Source: Dipteris shenzhenensis (taxonomy: Eukaryota > Polypodiophyta > Polypodiopsida > Gleicheniales). Taken from it: DNA of 64,000 bases. Numbering within the stretch: the stretch's first letter is position 1; each line of letters begins with the position of its first letter. The notes under the pieces are model-generated. The model did not search any database, was not told the origin of the DNA, and was given only the letters and a program-made list of their open reading frames with translations. A program made the position numbers and the translations under genes. Positions 33,084-43,559 of the stretch are shown in pieces. Location: NCBI GenBank assembly GCA_047967505.1, contig CM106538.1; one strand, given 5' to 3'.

Positions 33084-34494
33084 TGTGAATGCAGGTCACT
33101 CTTGTGTGGATGGTGAATCCAGTGGCTCAGAACAGAGCATTGATGATGAGTTGGGTATTCCTTCTGTTGTTACACCTGGAGTAAGGAAGACCAGGGATGT
33201 TTTGAGAGCACCTGGAAGTGAGCCTATTTTGCGCAGGTCTACCAGGGTTAGGTATCCTGTGGATAGGCTGAAATATGATGGATTTACAGCCATTCACTAT
33301 GCCTATATGGTCAAAGTGATACAGGAACCAGAACCCACTTCTTTTGAGCAAGCCATGGGAAATGAAAAATGGGAGAAAGCCATGGATGAAGAAATGGATG
33401 CCTTGGATGCTAATGGTACATGGGAATTGGTGCCTTTGCCTAAAGGCAAGAATGCAATTGGTTGTAAGTGGGTTTATAAGATCAAGCACAATGCAGATGG
33501 TTCTGTGAATAGATACAAGGCAAGATTAGTTGTCAAGGGGTATGCACAGACATATGGCATTGATTATGAAGAAACTTTCAGCCCAGTTGCAAGGATGGCA
33601 ACCGTAAGAGCAGCCATTGCTATGGCTGCATCAAAGGGATGGTCTTTACATCAGATGGATGTAAAGAATGCCTTCTTGCATGGTGATTTGCAAGAAGAGG
33701 TCTTTATGGAGCAGCCAGCAGGTTATGTTCATGCTATTCATCCCGAGTTTGTTTGCAGGTTGAAGAAAGCCTTGTATGGCTTGAAGCAAGCACCTAGAGC
33801 ATGGTATGACAAGATAGGACAGTATCTTGTCACTATTGGCTTTCAGATTTCCAAGGCAGATTTCTCACTCTATGTGAGAAAATCAGAGAAAGGGATTATG
33901 CTGCTGGTCATTTATGTTGATGATTTGATCATCACAGGTGATAGTGATGAAGATATCCTTCATGTGAAAATGCTATTGAGGCAGAAGTTTGAGATGAAGG
34001 ATTTGGGAGAGCTGCGTTATTTCTTGGGCATTGAGGTGATTAGATCACTAAGTGGGATACAGCTCTTGCTGCAGAGGCAGTATGGAGTGGACATGCTATC
34101 CAAATATGGGATGACAGGCTGTAAGCCTATTTCAGTTCCTTTGGAGCAGAATGTGAAGCTGAGTGCAGATGCAGGTGAGCTTCTGGAGGACCCTACTATG
34201 TACAGACGCATAGTAGGAAGTTTGATTTACATGACTATTACCAGGCCAGATTTGAGCTATGCTGTTGGGTTGGTAAGTCAGTTTATGCAGGCTCCAAGGA
34301 AACCGCATTTGGATGCGGCTAGACGCATACTCAGGTATGTGAAGTCCACATTGCAGTATGGACTATTTTATGAGGTTGGGGTTCAGATACAGTTGCATGG
34401 ATACACTGATGCTGATTGGGCTGGTAGCATTTCAGATAGACGATCTACCAGTGGATATGTGTTCTCTTTTGGGAGTGCTGCAGTCACTTTATAA
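32881..34494 (+). pseudogene. Copia B reverse transcriptase-RNase H (truncated)
   Basis: A 537-codon frame, overlapping the end of the first ORF in another frame. It holds the Ser/Gly-rich linker, then RT: KWEKAMDEEMDALDANGTWE, NRYKARLVVKGYAQ, HQMDVKNAFLHGDLQEEVFM, LYGLKQAPRAWYDKI, and the active-site VIYVDDLIITG with YVDD at residues 345-348 intact. RNase H begins with YTDADWAGSISDRRSTSGY but stops right after SFGSAAVT, before the SSAEAEY catalytic segment. The ATG used is not a natural start; the natural protein would be a single polyprotein with gag. Confidence 0.93.
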
Positions 34495-35160
34495 TTCACT
34501 TATCTCCATGCTTGGAAGCAGTCATTCTGGACTATCAAAAGAAGGCAAGAGAAGAGATTATAATCTACCATACTGTCCTTCTTCATCTGGCACAATGAAC
34601 ATTAAGTCATAGAAGATCCTGTCCTTTTTTAATTTTGATGGTGTGCAAACTTTATATTGAAGACTCCCAATCTCAAGATGGAGGACATGCAACACCCCAG
34701 TTACGCATGATGTAGGCTTCCACTCTTTGTAAGTAGATGGATATACATTTGTAAAATAAATACAAGGCATAAGACAATTGTGTCAAAGTCCCAAAATAAA
34801 TGCAAATACTCCAACATGCAAATGAAGTACTAGTACACTTTGAAAAACTTACAATTGGGCCTATGATATGGAAGTCCTGCATTCAGATGTACGTATATGT
34901 TTGCATGGGTAAAGACATGCTGAATATATACTTGTGTCACCAGGAGAAATTTCAAAATCTAAGATCCTTCCCTTCCAATGTTTGGAGATGTCCATTGCAT
35001 CCTTCCAACCTACTTTGTAGCACCCACGATTAGTGGGTTGCATTGTGATCCAAGAATATTTCCTGTGGAGCTGAGGAATCCATTCCCCATGCTCATCCTT
35101 AACATTTTTCAATACAACAAACTGTAAACTACTTCTATATCTATCATTTTCTAGTTCCAT
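34495..35160 (-). pseudogene. Unrecognised coding-like fragment, possibly exons of a host gene
   Basis: Minus strand: 35160-34861 reads a 99-codon stretch with FVVLKNVKDEHGEWIPQL and KVGWKDAMDISKHWKG, and 34770-34558 reads LHLEIGSLQYKVCTPS and FYDLMFIVPDEEGQYG. Composition is protein-like (Trp, Asp, Gly spaced normally) and unlike retroelement pol. GT-like and AG-like sites occur between the blocks. I do not recognise the family. It could be a captured host gene piece or chance. Confidence 0.3.
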
Positions 35161-35219
35161 AGTTTCTTCCCCTGTACCATATTATTAAAATTAGCTGTAT
35201 CTACTTCTTTCTACTTCCA

Positions 35220-35574
35220 TAGACTCTCAAAATTTATGTCTTCTCTTCTTTCTTTCTCTACAAGTCTCCCTCCCTCCCTCCCTCCCTCCCTCTCTCTCCT
35301 TTAACTAAACCTCTCACACAAACAAACAAAAAATTATTTCAAAAAACATAGAATACTTCTCTCTCTCTCAGTCAGTCTTCCAAGGCATCCCTCGCACAAA
35401 CAAACAACAAATTATTTTCAAATACTTAGTTTAAGATATGCTCTCTTCCTGCTCTGTTTCTCCACAAACAAAGAAAACATTATCAAGATTATATCACTCT
35501 CTCTCCGTCCCAAAACTCTCTAATTAGGATCTCTTTTTTTCTCAAATACTTCTAAAACCTAGTAGTTTGAAATT

Positions 35575-35611
<37 letters not shown>

Positions 35612-36010
35612 CCTTAATCATTCCCTCAAATGGAAGAAAACATAGCAGTTTGAAATATAATCTCTCTCTCTCTCTCTTCCCTTCCTCTATCTACCCCTCC
35701 TATACTAGCAAAGAAACAAACGACTATTTTCTGTCTCTCTCCCTTCATCATCCCCTCAAACAGATTTAAAAACACATCAGTTTCAAATATAATCTCTCTC
35801 TCTCTCTCTCTCTCCCTTCCTCTATCTATCCCTCCTATACTAATGAAGAAACAAACGACTATTTTATGTCTCTCTCCCTCACTCATCCCCTCAAATAGAA
35901 AAAAACATAGCAGTTCGAAATAATCTATCTCTCTCTCTCTCTCTCTCTCTCTCCATCCCTCCTATACTAGTGAAGAAAAAAATGTCGAAAATAGTCTTGT
36001 AGTTTGAAAT
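35220..36010. repeat. CT-rich region with ~130-bp tandem units
   Basis: A CCCT run lies at 35264-35294 and CT runs at 35578-35608, 35662-35680, 35791-35814 and 35928-35954. The last ones are embedded in repeated units that begin CAGTTTGAAATATAATCTC and contain CCTCCTATACTA and ACAAACGACTATTTT; unit starts fall near 35563, 35647, 35778, 35909 and 35998. The frames here encode only low-complexity Arg/Glu peptides. Confidence 0.85.
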
Positions 36011-36151
36011 ATCATCTATCTCAATCTCTCCCTCTTCCTTGTCTTTTGTAACAAACACAAAGTGTGATACAAAAACATATCTACTTAATACAGACAGAAC
36101 GTACAAGGTGAAATCACTACATTACCTAAAAAGTATGTGTTCCTTCTTCTG

Positions 36152-36353
36152 GAGTTGACTCTCTATACTCCAAAAAGGTAGAGAAAGAGCCGAAAATGAT
36201 AGAACACTTGTTTTTCTCACTGCTTCCAAGTAGATTTAGGTTGCAACTTTAGGAGTTGACTCTCTATACTCCAAAAAGATAGGGAAAGAACCGAAAATGA
36301 GAGAACACCCATTTTTCTCACTCCTTCTAAGCAGTTTTAGGTCGCAACTTTGG
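36152..36353. repeat. 101-bp direct tandem duplication
   Basis: Two units starting GAGTTGACTCTCTATACTCC at 36152 and 36253, with about a dozen mismatches between them. The 81-codon ORF starting in the second unit (36297) has no recognisable domain. The region to 36917 shows no gene. Confidence 0.85.
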
Positions 36354-36917
36354 TTTCTAAGAGAGAGTGAAATAAGTAGAGAATGGATGGAAGAGAAGAG
36401 GGATGAACAGAGCTTGGGTAGAAGTTTCTTTGAGAGATTTTCGAATGTGGAAGAAAAATGTGAGAAAAGAGGAGAGAGAATGACTAATCAAGAGTGGAAT
36501 GAAGATATTTTGAAACCAGCTCTTAGAAAGCGGCGGGTATGAATGTTTGAAACGTTTTGGAAGAGAGAGAATAGGGAGAGAGTTGGTTAGGAAGTCAAAG
36601 TTTGGGCCAAATGGTTGAACCAAATGGAAAACATGAGGGGATAGTTTGCCATGGGAGGCAAACAAGGAGGCCTGACATGGTCAGGGCAAGCATGCCAAAG
36701 ATAAATTTTTATTGTTGTGAAGCATCAATGACATTTTTTGGGATGTTTTGAAAAAAAACCCCAAATTTCCTTTAGATTTGGGGAGCCTCTGTTACAGAGA
36801 AGTCCACATGGCATAATCTCCTTCATGGATACCACATTCCCTTATCCAAGCCTCTAATATTTTAATGATTCTCCAAAGGGCCCCTTTTTTAGTCCAAATT
36901 TTTTATAATGCCTAAAC

Positions 36918-37230
36918 TTCTCAAATGGCTATTAGCACTACAAGAATACACATTCTCTCTTAGATACTCGCCAGGCAAAGACAACCTCATAGGTGATGCC
37001 TTATCACAAGAACCACAATGTCAAAAAACACAAACATCACGACCATCTAATCCTCAACCAATTAACCTGTGAGTCAAACCTACACTAAACTCCATTATTT
37101 CAGCACTTCGTCAGCCCACCAAAAACCATAACATACCAAATAATCTTCTATGCCAACAATTAGATCCAAAATGGAGGATGCGTTTATGAGCTAAATCTCC
37201 AGTTCCATGTAAATCCACATATTCCAATTT
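36918..37230 (+). pseudogene. Gypsy-type RNase H end / integrase start fragment
   Basis: Near 36928-37010 the plus frame reads ALQEYTFSLRYSPGKDNLIG then DALS, matching the conserved F-x-I-x-Y-x-PGK-x-N-x-x-ADALS end of gypsy RNase H. The Asp-Ala-Leu-Ser remains, with Gly replacing Ala before it. A weakly similar segment continues to about 37200. It stops within about 20 bases of the COMM-domain gene start. Confidence 0.6.
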
Positions 37231-37248
37231 CCCACAAAGTCGGGAACT

Positions 37249-37830
37249 ATGGAGATAGGACACGATGCAGCTTACGCCCTGTCCAATGCTTCTCAAGCTC
37301 AGCTCCAAGCTCTCTCCATAGCCTCCCTCTCCGTCCTCCTCGGAGCTCAATCCGAAGAATCAGCTCTCTCTGGACCTGCCTTCGAAGCTATGGAGGTTGA
37401 TTTCATCAAACGAACCTACTCTGCTCTCGCCTGCCTCTTCCTTGAAGCCTCCAAGAACGATCTTTCTTCCCCTGAGCTCTTGTCTTTCTTGAAGATCGAA
37501 TGTAGCCTTGACGATTCCCCCGCAGAAGCCCTTTGCGGTGCTTTCATGGAGCACAAGTCTGGCCTCAGAGAGGTTCTCTCCCGGACTGCCAATCACAGCT
37601 ACCTCCCGCAGTTGCTGGGAGTGGATTGGAAGCTCGATTATTGTGTTTCCTCTTCCGAAGATCGTGCGGTGCGGGAGTTCCTGTACCATGTTCGTTTCGA
37701 TACGTTGGATCCGGCTACAGGGAAGGAGGGCAAGGTTGAGTTTGCCTGCAATGTGGAAGAATTGCAGGATTTGGTTTTGCAACTAAAGGATGCTTGCATA
37801 TCAGTCGAAAAATCTGTTGATCGCCGTTGA
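37249..37830 (+). CDS. COMM domain-containing protein, COMMD3-like
   Basis: An uninterrupted 193-residue protein, close to the ~195 residues of animal COMMD3. The N-terminal helical part (residues ~10-115) carries SVLLGAQSEESAL and CLFLEASKNDLSS in the same places as the COMMD3 helical domain. The COMM domain (about 123-187) begins GVDWKLDYCV, has the beta-strand segment KVEFACNVEELQDLVLQL and ends LKDACISVEKS. COMMD proteins assemble into the Commander complex with CCDC22/CCDC93, linked in animals to endosomal recycling; a plant role is inference. The first ATG aligns with the family start and has G at +4. No intron interrupts it. GC and CpG are higher than around it. No poly(A) is seen in the next 100 bases. 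Confidence 0.85.
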   Translation: MEIGHDAAYALSNASQAQLQALSIASLSVLLGAQSEESALSGPAFEAMEVDFIKRTYSALACLFLEASKNDLSSPELLSFLKIECSLDDSPAEALCGAFMEHKSGLREVLSRTANHSYLPQLLGVDWKLDYCVSSSEDRAVREFLYHVRFDTLDPATGKEGKVEFACNVEELQDLVLQLKDACISVEKSVDRR

Positions 37831-38039
37831 TCGTGCAAATACCAGCCTCCGTGGACGAATCACTTGTAGCCTCAATTGCGGCCACTAATCCAAGAGTGGT
37901 ACACATTCATACATTCATACATCAGTGCATATGCCTTTGTCAGGGGTGAACCTTGCATCTATATACTTTACTCACGGGAGATACGGTTCATCGTAGTGAC
38001 ACACCATGCTAACTTGAAGTTAGCAACTGAGTTCCAAAG
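37831..38039. other. Region 3' of the COMM-domain gene
   Basis: It contains a short CATTCATA repeat near 37908-37920. No clear polyadenylation signal or A-tail was seen; weak minus-strand gypsy-like sequence may begin near 37990. Confidence 0.4.
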
Positions 38040-38445
38040 ACTGTATTTCCTATAAGAAGAACCTGCTTTTCTTAGCATTTGTGTAAACCTCGTTCTCTTT
38101 CAGTTTGGATCCAAGTGTTTCTGCCGCATTCTAAACACAATGATGTCATCGAAGAACTTTCTTTGAATTGTCTTTACTTCTGGAAAATCCGTCCCATCAT
38201 TGAGTAAACGTGGCCGGCGCATTGCTAAGACCAAATGGGACCACAAGATATCACAAAGATCAAAAGAAGTATGGAATGCGATTTTATAAAATGTCTCGTG
38301 ATAGCTTTATAAATGTCTCTTGGACCAAGCATGCATGGTGATGGCCACTCTTCAGATATATGTGGCTTAAAATAGATGCACCCACCCTTCAGACTGTCAA
38401 GGATATCATCTACTCGTGGGATGGGAAACAAACGTTTTGTGGCTG
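38040..38445 (-). pseudogene. Gypsy reverse transcriptase fragment
   Basis: Minus strand: FPIPRVDDILDSLKGGCIYF is the RT motif (YPIPRIDDLLDxLxGAxxFS), followed by a degraded HxxRD segment, and lower down FFDDIIVF, where the two catalytic Asp are retained. Frameshifts occur between. It is an isolated piece near the 3' end of the COMM-domain gene. Confidence 0.75.
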
Positions 38446-39004
38446 AAAGTGTAACAAGCGGGGACTAGCTATGCGGAAAATAGATGAACATACAAGGAGA
38501 ACACAAGCATGAGGGACAAAGAGAGATGCCTTACATGGGTGCCAAATTGGCATACAAAACTGAGCTGAACTACTCCCCTAACTGCGACATGAGGGAGATG
38601 GAGTTACATGGCTGAACCAGGACACCAAAACCTCGACCAAAGGAATAGCAGTACTGAACCTAAAGATAAGGGAAGGCTAGAGAACTCTCTTACCAAGTAA
38701 GAGGGCAAGAGATCCAAGCAGCTCAAGGGGCTGGGCTGGTTAGCTGTACCTAGACTTGTCATAGCCACACAAGGGGCATATGTTTGATAGTACCAAACAG
38801 TAGTGTATAATGTTTAATGTGCTGAGCTACTTGAAAATACAGCTGAAGCCACTTTTATATTGCTAGAGACATGGGCCAGCACTAATTGTATGTGGGATCG
38901 GTACCAACGGTGCTACATGGCATGCCCTCATTAAAGTCCACTAACACATCTAAAATACAAAGGTCCTTGAGAGACTACTACTGATTGTCCTCATTCTGGA
39001 GCAG
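38446..39004. other. Unassigned stretch
   Basis: No domain or repeat is recognised. It may contain LTR or leader sequence of unknown elements. Confidence 0.4.
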
Positions 39005-39574
39005 TGTTACACACATTCTTGCCCATTTGTTGTATGCCATGATCCCTCTGTGAGCCCTAGTCCAGGGACGAGTCAGGCACGAGCTACGTAGGTCACAACC
39101 CACAGCGGAGCAGTTCGGGTTGCCAAGGCAAAGTGTTGCGAGGTATCCACCTAGCAAACAAGTTCAGAAGAGCAGAATATCACATGCACCAGGGTCAAGC
39201 CCAGGTTGCAGTGAGAGCTAGCTTCCTTGTTAGCCAATTGCAGCTCCCTATGCAGCATAGTTGGTAGGTTTTGGGGCCTGAAAAGGGCAGCAACATGCAT
39301 GGACAATGGGCTTGGGGAGGCGCCTTTTATAGGCAGCCTCAACCCCCTCCAGGTCGGCCCCTAGGGCTAAGCAAACAGCCCAGCCAACCAGCCAACTCGC
39401 TGGTCGGCCGTTAGGGCTGCTTGAGTCAGCCAAAATAGGCCCTTCCAGCCCCTATATAAGGAGGGCTTTGCCCCTCATTTCAGCACTCAGCTCCCAGCCT
39501 CCAGCAGCACCTTTCAGCCAAGTTATTTTGGTGGTGGCTGTTATCTACTAGTAGAGGAAGTTTTATCTCGATCA
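39005..39574 (+). repeat. Candidate 5' LTR (~570 bp) of a third LTR element
   Basis: A start TGTTACACACATTC and an end CTCGATCA immediately before a tRNA-Met primer site. CCCTATATAAGGAGGG near 39453 is a good TATA region about 120 bases before the end. No second LTR copy was found, so the left end is a guess. Confidence 0.5.
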
Positions 39575-39576
39575 GT

Positions 39577-39588
39577 TGGTATCAGAGC
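39577..39588 (+). other. Primer-binding site (tRNA-Met type)
   Basis: TGGTATCAGAGC, preceded by ATCAGT. It is the same site as in copia A and B, but the gag downstream looks gypsy-like. Confidence 0.8.
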
Positions 39589-40289
39589 ACGATTTTATTG
39601 GCCAATTGCTCTGAGATTTGGAGAATGTACTCAAGATGCTCTGAGATTTGGAGCATGCACTTAGAGGCTGGGCTCTACATTGCTGCAAAATTTTAACACC
39701 AGAATTGTTACCAGTTGATAGGTGCCAAAAGTCAGCTTCTCGTTAGATCAAAATCTCAAAGTCATTATTGGGGATTTTTATATCTATGTATTTCTCTTGG
39801 CTTCAGCAACACATTGGTATATTCAGTTTTTAAAATGGCTAAAAAACCAAGAATTGCTGTAGGGTTTGTCTTGCAGTAAATGAATAATTGAAACGATCTG
39901 TTCATTCTGACAGAGCTATGGGAATTTATGGTCTGAAATAGGTGCAACGTGAATACTTGTAATGCGTATTGTATTTGGTTTCACAATCACCGAGTCTTCC
40001 CTGTAGAGTTAGGTAACGTTTTGACTCGAAGTGGTGAAGCATTACTCAATTCTGTCCCACAAACCGGCATTGAACTGCATTTGGCCATTTGGATACAATT
40101 TTTGAGCAACCTTACATTGTGGAAAACTATCCAACATTTACATATAATTGGAGAATTTCGTGAATTGCGGAGATCAGGGAAAGATTGTATGGAAATTGGG
40201 GCACACCAGCTTTTGCAGCAATAGATGTTTGTTTCTTAGTTCTGAGCATCTGACAGTCTCTATTATTACTGAAATTACTCATCCTCTTC

Positions 40290-41070
40290 CTGATGAATAG
40301 AGGAGAGCGTAAAGGCAAAGAGATTGCTACGGATGAATCACTGATGGAGGATATTGATTTGGAACAGGCTAGAGCAGCCCCACCCAAATATGATTTCATG
40401 GCTAGTGCCATGAAGGCTTATTTACAGGAACCTCCAAGATCTACGGTTGTTGGTCCTTCCCAAATGTGGTTTTAGTTCCTGGTCATGATTTAGATGTTGG
40501 ACAAGTCTCATGGTACAGCTCATTAATGCCAAATGGTGTGGCTAATCACTCCAAAGTATATCAAGGAGAGAAATTGTCCCAACAGCTCCTGGCATACAAT
40601 CTGATGTTAGAGCTGTCATGTCTTTTACCCAATTTGTCAAGACTGTTCGTAGTGGCCTGCAAAAAGAGTTGTCTATGTGTAAGTACAACAACGAAAAAAT
40701 TCTTTCTGCAAAATTCAAAGTAGAGAAGACACTAGTTCACCCAACGAGCTGGAATAGTGGTTGAGCAAATTGGATACTTCAAACTGAGTCCTAGAAATGA
40801 TGCTGCCAGAATTCAATTTTCAATGTTGCACTTGAAGGAGCATGCTCATACATGGTGGAGACCCCACCTTAAAGACGTCAGTATTGGCTCAAGATGACTT
40901 GTATCCACTGGTTAGAATTTAAGCACGAGATGGCTAGATCATTTTTCACCTTTTGTGGCTGATCAATATGTGTGCCAATTGAATGATTTTGTATACCATG
41001 GCTCAGATAAGAATTACATCAATAAATTTTGGAGGATATCTGTATTTGTAAAAGGTGTGATGGCAAACAA
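40290..41070 (+). pseudogene. Gag remnant downstream of the 39005 LTR
   Basis: Near 40293-40475 an acidic/basic N-terminus ends FMASAMKAYLQEPP. At about 40790-40920 the frame reads DAARIQFSMLHLKEHAHTWW, the A-x-x-x-L-x-x-x-A-x-x-WW signature of retrotransposon-gag domains. KNYINKFWRISVFVKGVMAN at 41010-41065 continues it. Frameshifts separate blocks. Protease and pol are absent after 41070. Confidence 0.55.
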
Positions 41071-41074
41071 ACCC

Positions 41075-42586
41075 TCTGCCTAGAGTACCCCAGAAGCTTG
41101 GCACCAACAGCCGGTTGGGAGGGTACAATTAGCAGATACCTCGATTCGTGAAAGTATAAAGATACATATAGGCCATGCCTTGTGGAAATGCTCATACCTT
41201 TTGGTGGTCTTCCCTAAAATCCTCTGTACCTTGCTCCTAGAAGGCACATGGAGTGTAGATGATATCATGCTAAACATTGACAAGGGTGGCCACTGGTCGA
41301 GTCTGCTTCCCCCCCATCACAAGGCTGCATCAGGCCATTGAGATGTTCCATGCAGTGGTATTGAGAGGCATCTCTCAAATGTTGTCCTTTGGAGAGAGCT
41401 TTGAGAGCCTCGAGGAAATCTTGGATGATGACCTGCTCTTTGCCAATGAAGTAGGCCGGCGAGGTCAACTTGATGGACAAAGCACGTCTCCCCTTTGCCA
41501 GCCGTAAAGGCCCAACACATTCTCTGCATCCTGGCCACAATCTTGACGGAGCCTACCAATGACAGGTCCCATCACCGTCTGCCAATACAGCTGTCAAGCT
41601 ACTCTCACATAGTATTCAGTGTGTGATTCAATCTTGCCTAGAGGATGTTTAACCAACCTCTTGAGCTGTCCCCTAGACCGTACGTGGAAGTGTTGGAAAA
41701 GTCACACCTCCCCATCTGTAAGCCCCCATATGTGGAGACAATGGACTTGGGTATGTTGGGGCTGCCAATGGGCAGCACAGTGGCTGCCATGTGGGCGGCA
41801 TACAAGCAGAGAAAAGAGAAGGCATAGGGCTGCCACATGGACAGCATGTAGGGTTCCATGTGGGCAGCACATTCAGATCAGCACGGAAAGAGGAGCATAT
41901 TTGGATGCCATTTGATGCTGCGTTTAGAGCAGATCTGATGGGTGGAGGGGAGCTCTGCATAGGCGGAGTCTTCTGGAGAAACAGTTCAGAATGATTGCGC
42001 CATGTGGAAGGTGAGGTCAGCAGCACAGGACCCTGCATCACCTTTACAGACAGGTACGAAGGGCGACAGTAGTTTGTACGGACCCATGGTAGATGTTCCA
42101 GGGCCTGGACAGGACTAGGACAGAGTCGGGTTGCAGGCAGCTGTCTGGCAGGAAATATGGAGACTGTCTGGAGCAGATTTTGGGCTAGAGATGGGCCTAG
42201 AATATGGCTGGGACAGGGCAGGTTAGCCTGGACCAGTGGCTGCCTGCCACGTGGACAGGCGGGACCAAGCATGGCAGCAAAGGAGCTGCTCTACCAGTCT
42301 GTTGCACAGACTGGAAAGGGGGCAGGCTGGCCTGGCTGATTTGGAGCCCCCAGTCGGCTGTTTTTTTGGAGGCTCTTTTGGCCTATAAAAGGTAAGCCAT
42401 TTGGCACAGTACTCATCCATTTGGAGATCAGTTTGGAGCTGCATATTTAAGGACCTGTTCAAGAGCATTGGAAGTGTCTGGTTGCAGCAAACAAAAGACT
42501 CAGATTGTCTTCATCATTGGCTGTCTACACAGGGCAGCAAGGAAGACTGGATCAAGTGCAAGCACTGCATTACACGTGGCTGTCCG
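41075..42586. other. Unassigned GC-rich stretch
   Basis: Several overlapping ORFs exist on both strands (for example 41673-42272 minus, 199 codons), but none shows a recognisable domain and GC-rich sequence yields such frames by chance. GGCCTATAAAAGG near 42378 is a TATA-like motif suggesting LTR or promoter sequence. Confidence 0.4.
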
Positions 42587-42872
42587 TGTCATGTGCACGG
42601 ATTGGTATCTAACGTGTACTGGGGTACACAAGACTAGCTCAGGTAGCGTGGGGAGGTTTAGGGCTAGGCAGGCTTGATTCTCGGGTTGAGTGGCAAGGGT
42701 ACAAACCAATTAGAGGTCTTCACTATTTTTGGCGCATTGGGCCTGTGTCATGTGCACGGATTGGTATCTGACGTGTACAAGGTACACAAGACTAGCTCAG
42801 GTAGCCTGGGGAGGTTTAGGGATAGGCAGGCTTGATTCTCGGGTTGAGTGGCAAGGGTACGAACCAATTAGA
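42587..42872 (+). repeat. Two tandem LTR fragments of gypsy D
   Basis: Two head-to-tail copies of an LTR start: 42587-42745 (TGTCATGTGCACGGATTGG) and 42746-42872 (same start, shorter). A third copy begins at 45551 after gypsy D pol. The second copy has lost a few bases around GTGTACAAGG and runs directly into gag. Confidence 0.75.
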
Positions 42873-42886
42873 CCAGGGCTACTAAG

Positions 42887-43450
42887 ATGGATCCCGCCAC
42901 CTTGTTAGGTTTCTTTGTAGATGGTTTGCTGAACTCGTATAAGCTTCAGATCAAGAAGAACAAGTGTACCACTTTGCAAGAGGCCATGAAGTATGCGTGC
43001 ATCTATGATGATACTATGGCAAGCGCAAAGGAAACCACTATTGCCGACATGCGTGGGAAGAACAAGAGGAAGTTCTTCCAGTCAACATCTGATACCGGGG
43101 AGTCAAAGTCAATTGACAACACCTCCAAGAAGAACTCAACTCAGATGAAGAATGGTCGAGCCTATTTCCTATGCACCTTGAAGTTAAAGGAGGGACATTG
43201 TTTCATTTGAGAGGGGCGACACGCGTGGGAAGAACAAGAGGAAGTTCTTCCAGTCAACATCTGATACCGGGGAGTCAAAGTCAATTGACAACACCTCCAA
43301 GAAGAACTCAACTCAGATGAAGAATGGTCGAGCCTATTTCCTATGCACCTTGAAGTTAAAGGAGGGACATTGTTTCATTTGAGAGGGGCGGGGCCACACA
43401 CGCAATGATTGTCCTGAGCGCAAGAACTAGATGCAAGCGCCAGGACCAAA
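42887..43450 (+). pseudogene. Gypsy D gag C-terminus
   Basis: LGFFVDGLLNSYKLQIKK then TLQEAMKYACIYDD is the end of a retrotransposon-gag domain. The zinc knuckle reads CFI-stop-EGRGHTRNDC: the second Cys codon is TGA, most simply from TGC or TGT. The segment carrying this stop is tandemly duplicated (43047-43218 and 43219-43390). Confidence 0.8.
43047..43390 (+). repeat. 172-bp tandem duplication inside gag
   Basis: Copies 43047-43218 and 43219-43390 differ at one position that I can see (43050 T, 43222 C). The unit length is not a multiple of three. Both copies carry the TGA in the zinc knuckle, so the stop predates the duplication. Confidence 0.95.
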
Positions 43451-43559
43451 GTTCCATGCGGGACAAGGTACCAAAGCTAAGGGAGCTAACCAAGCCTCAA
43501 TGACAGGTATTTCTATAAATGTCATTACTTGCTTACTTCTTGTAATTGCACTTTTAATA

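Larger units (their letters stand above)
29654..34494 (+). mobile_element. Ty1/copia element, best preserved, 3'-truncated (copia B)
   Basis: The order is 5' LTR (29654-30005), tRNA-Met primer site, a ~530-bp leader, gag-protease-integrase in one long frame, then RT-RNase H in a second frame. It ends at 34494 within RNase H, and no 3' LTR follows. The long open frames suggest it is younger than the other elements. Confidence 0.9.

Noticed and set aside
36297-36542. 81-codon ORF in the second 101-bp unit
   Set aside because: Low-complexity Glu/Arg composition, no domain, and it starts inside a tandem duplication.
37360-37782. Minus-strand ORF of 140 codons opposite the COMM-domain gene
   Set aside because: It is a shadow of the real gene; the plus-strand frame has full-length family similarity.
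41673-42272. A 199-codon minus-strand ORF
   Set aside because: It has no recognisable domain, overlaps other long frames on the opposite strand, and lies in GC-rich sequence where stops are rare by chance.
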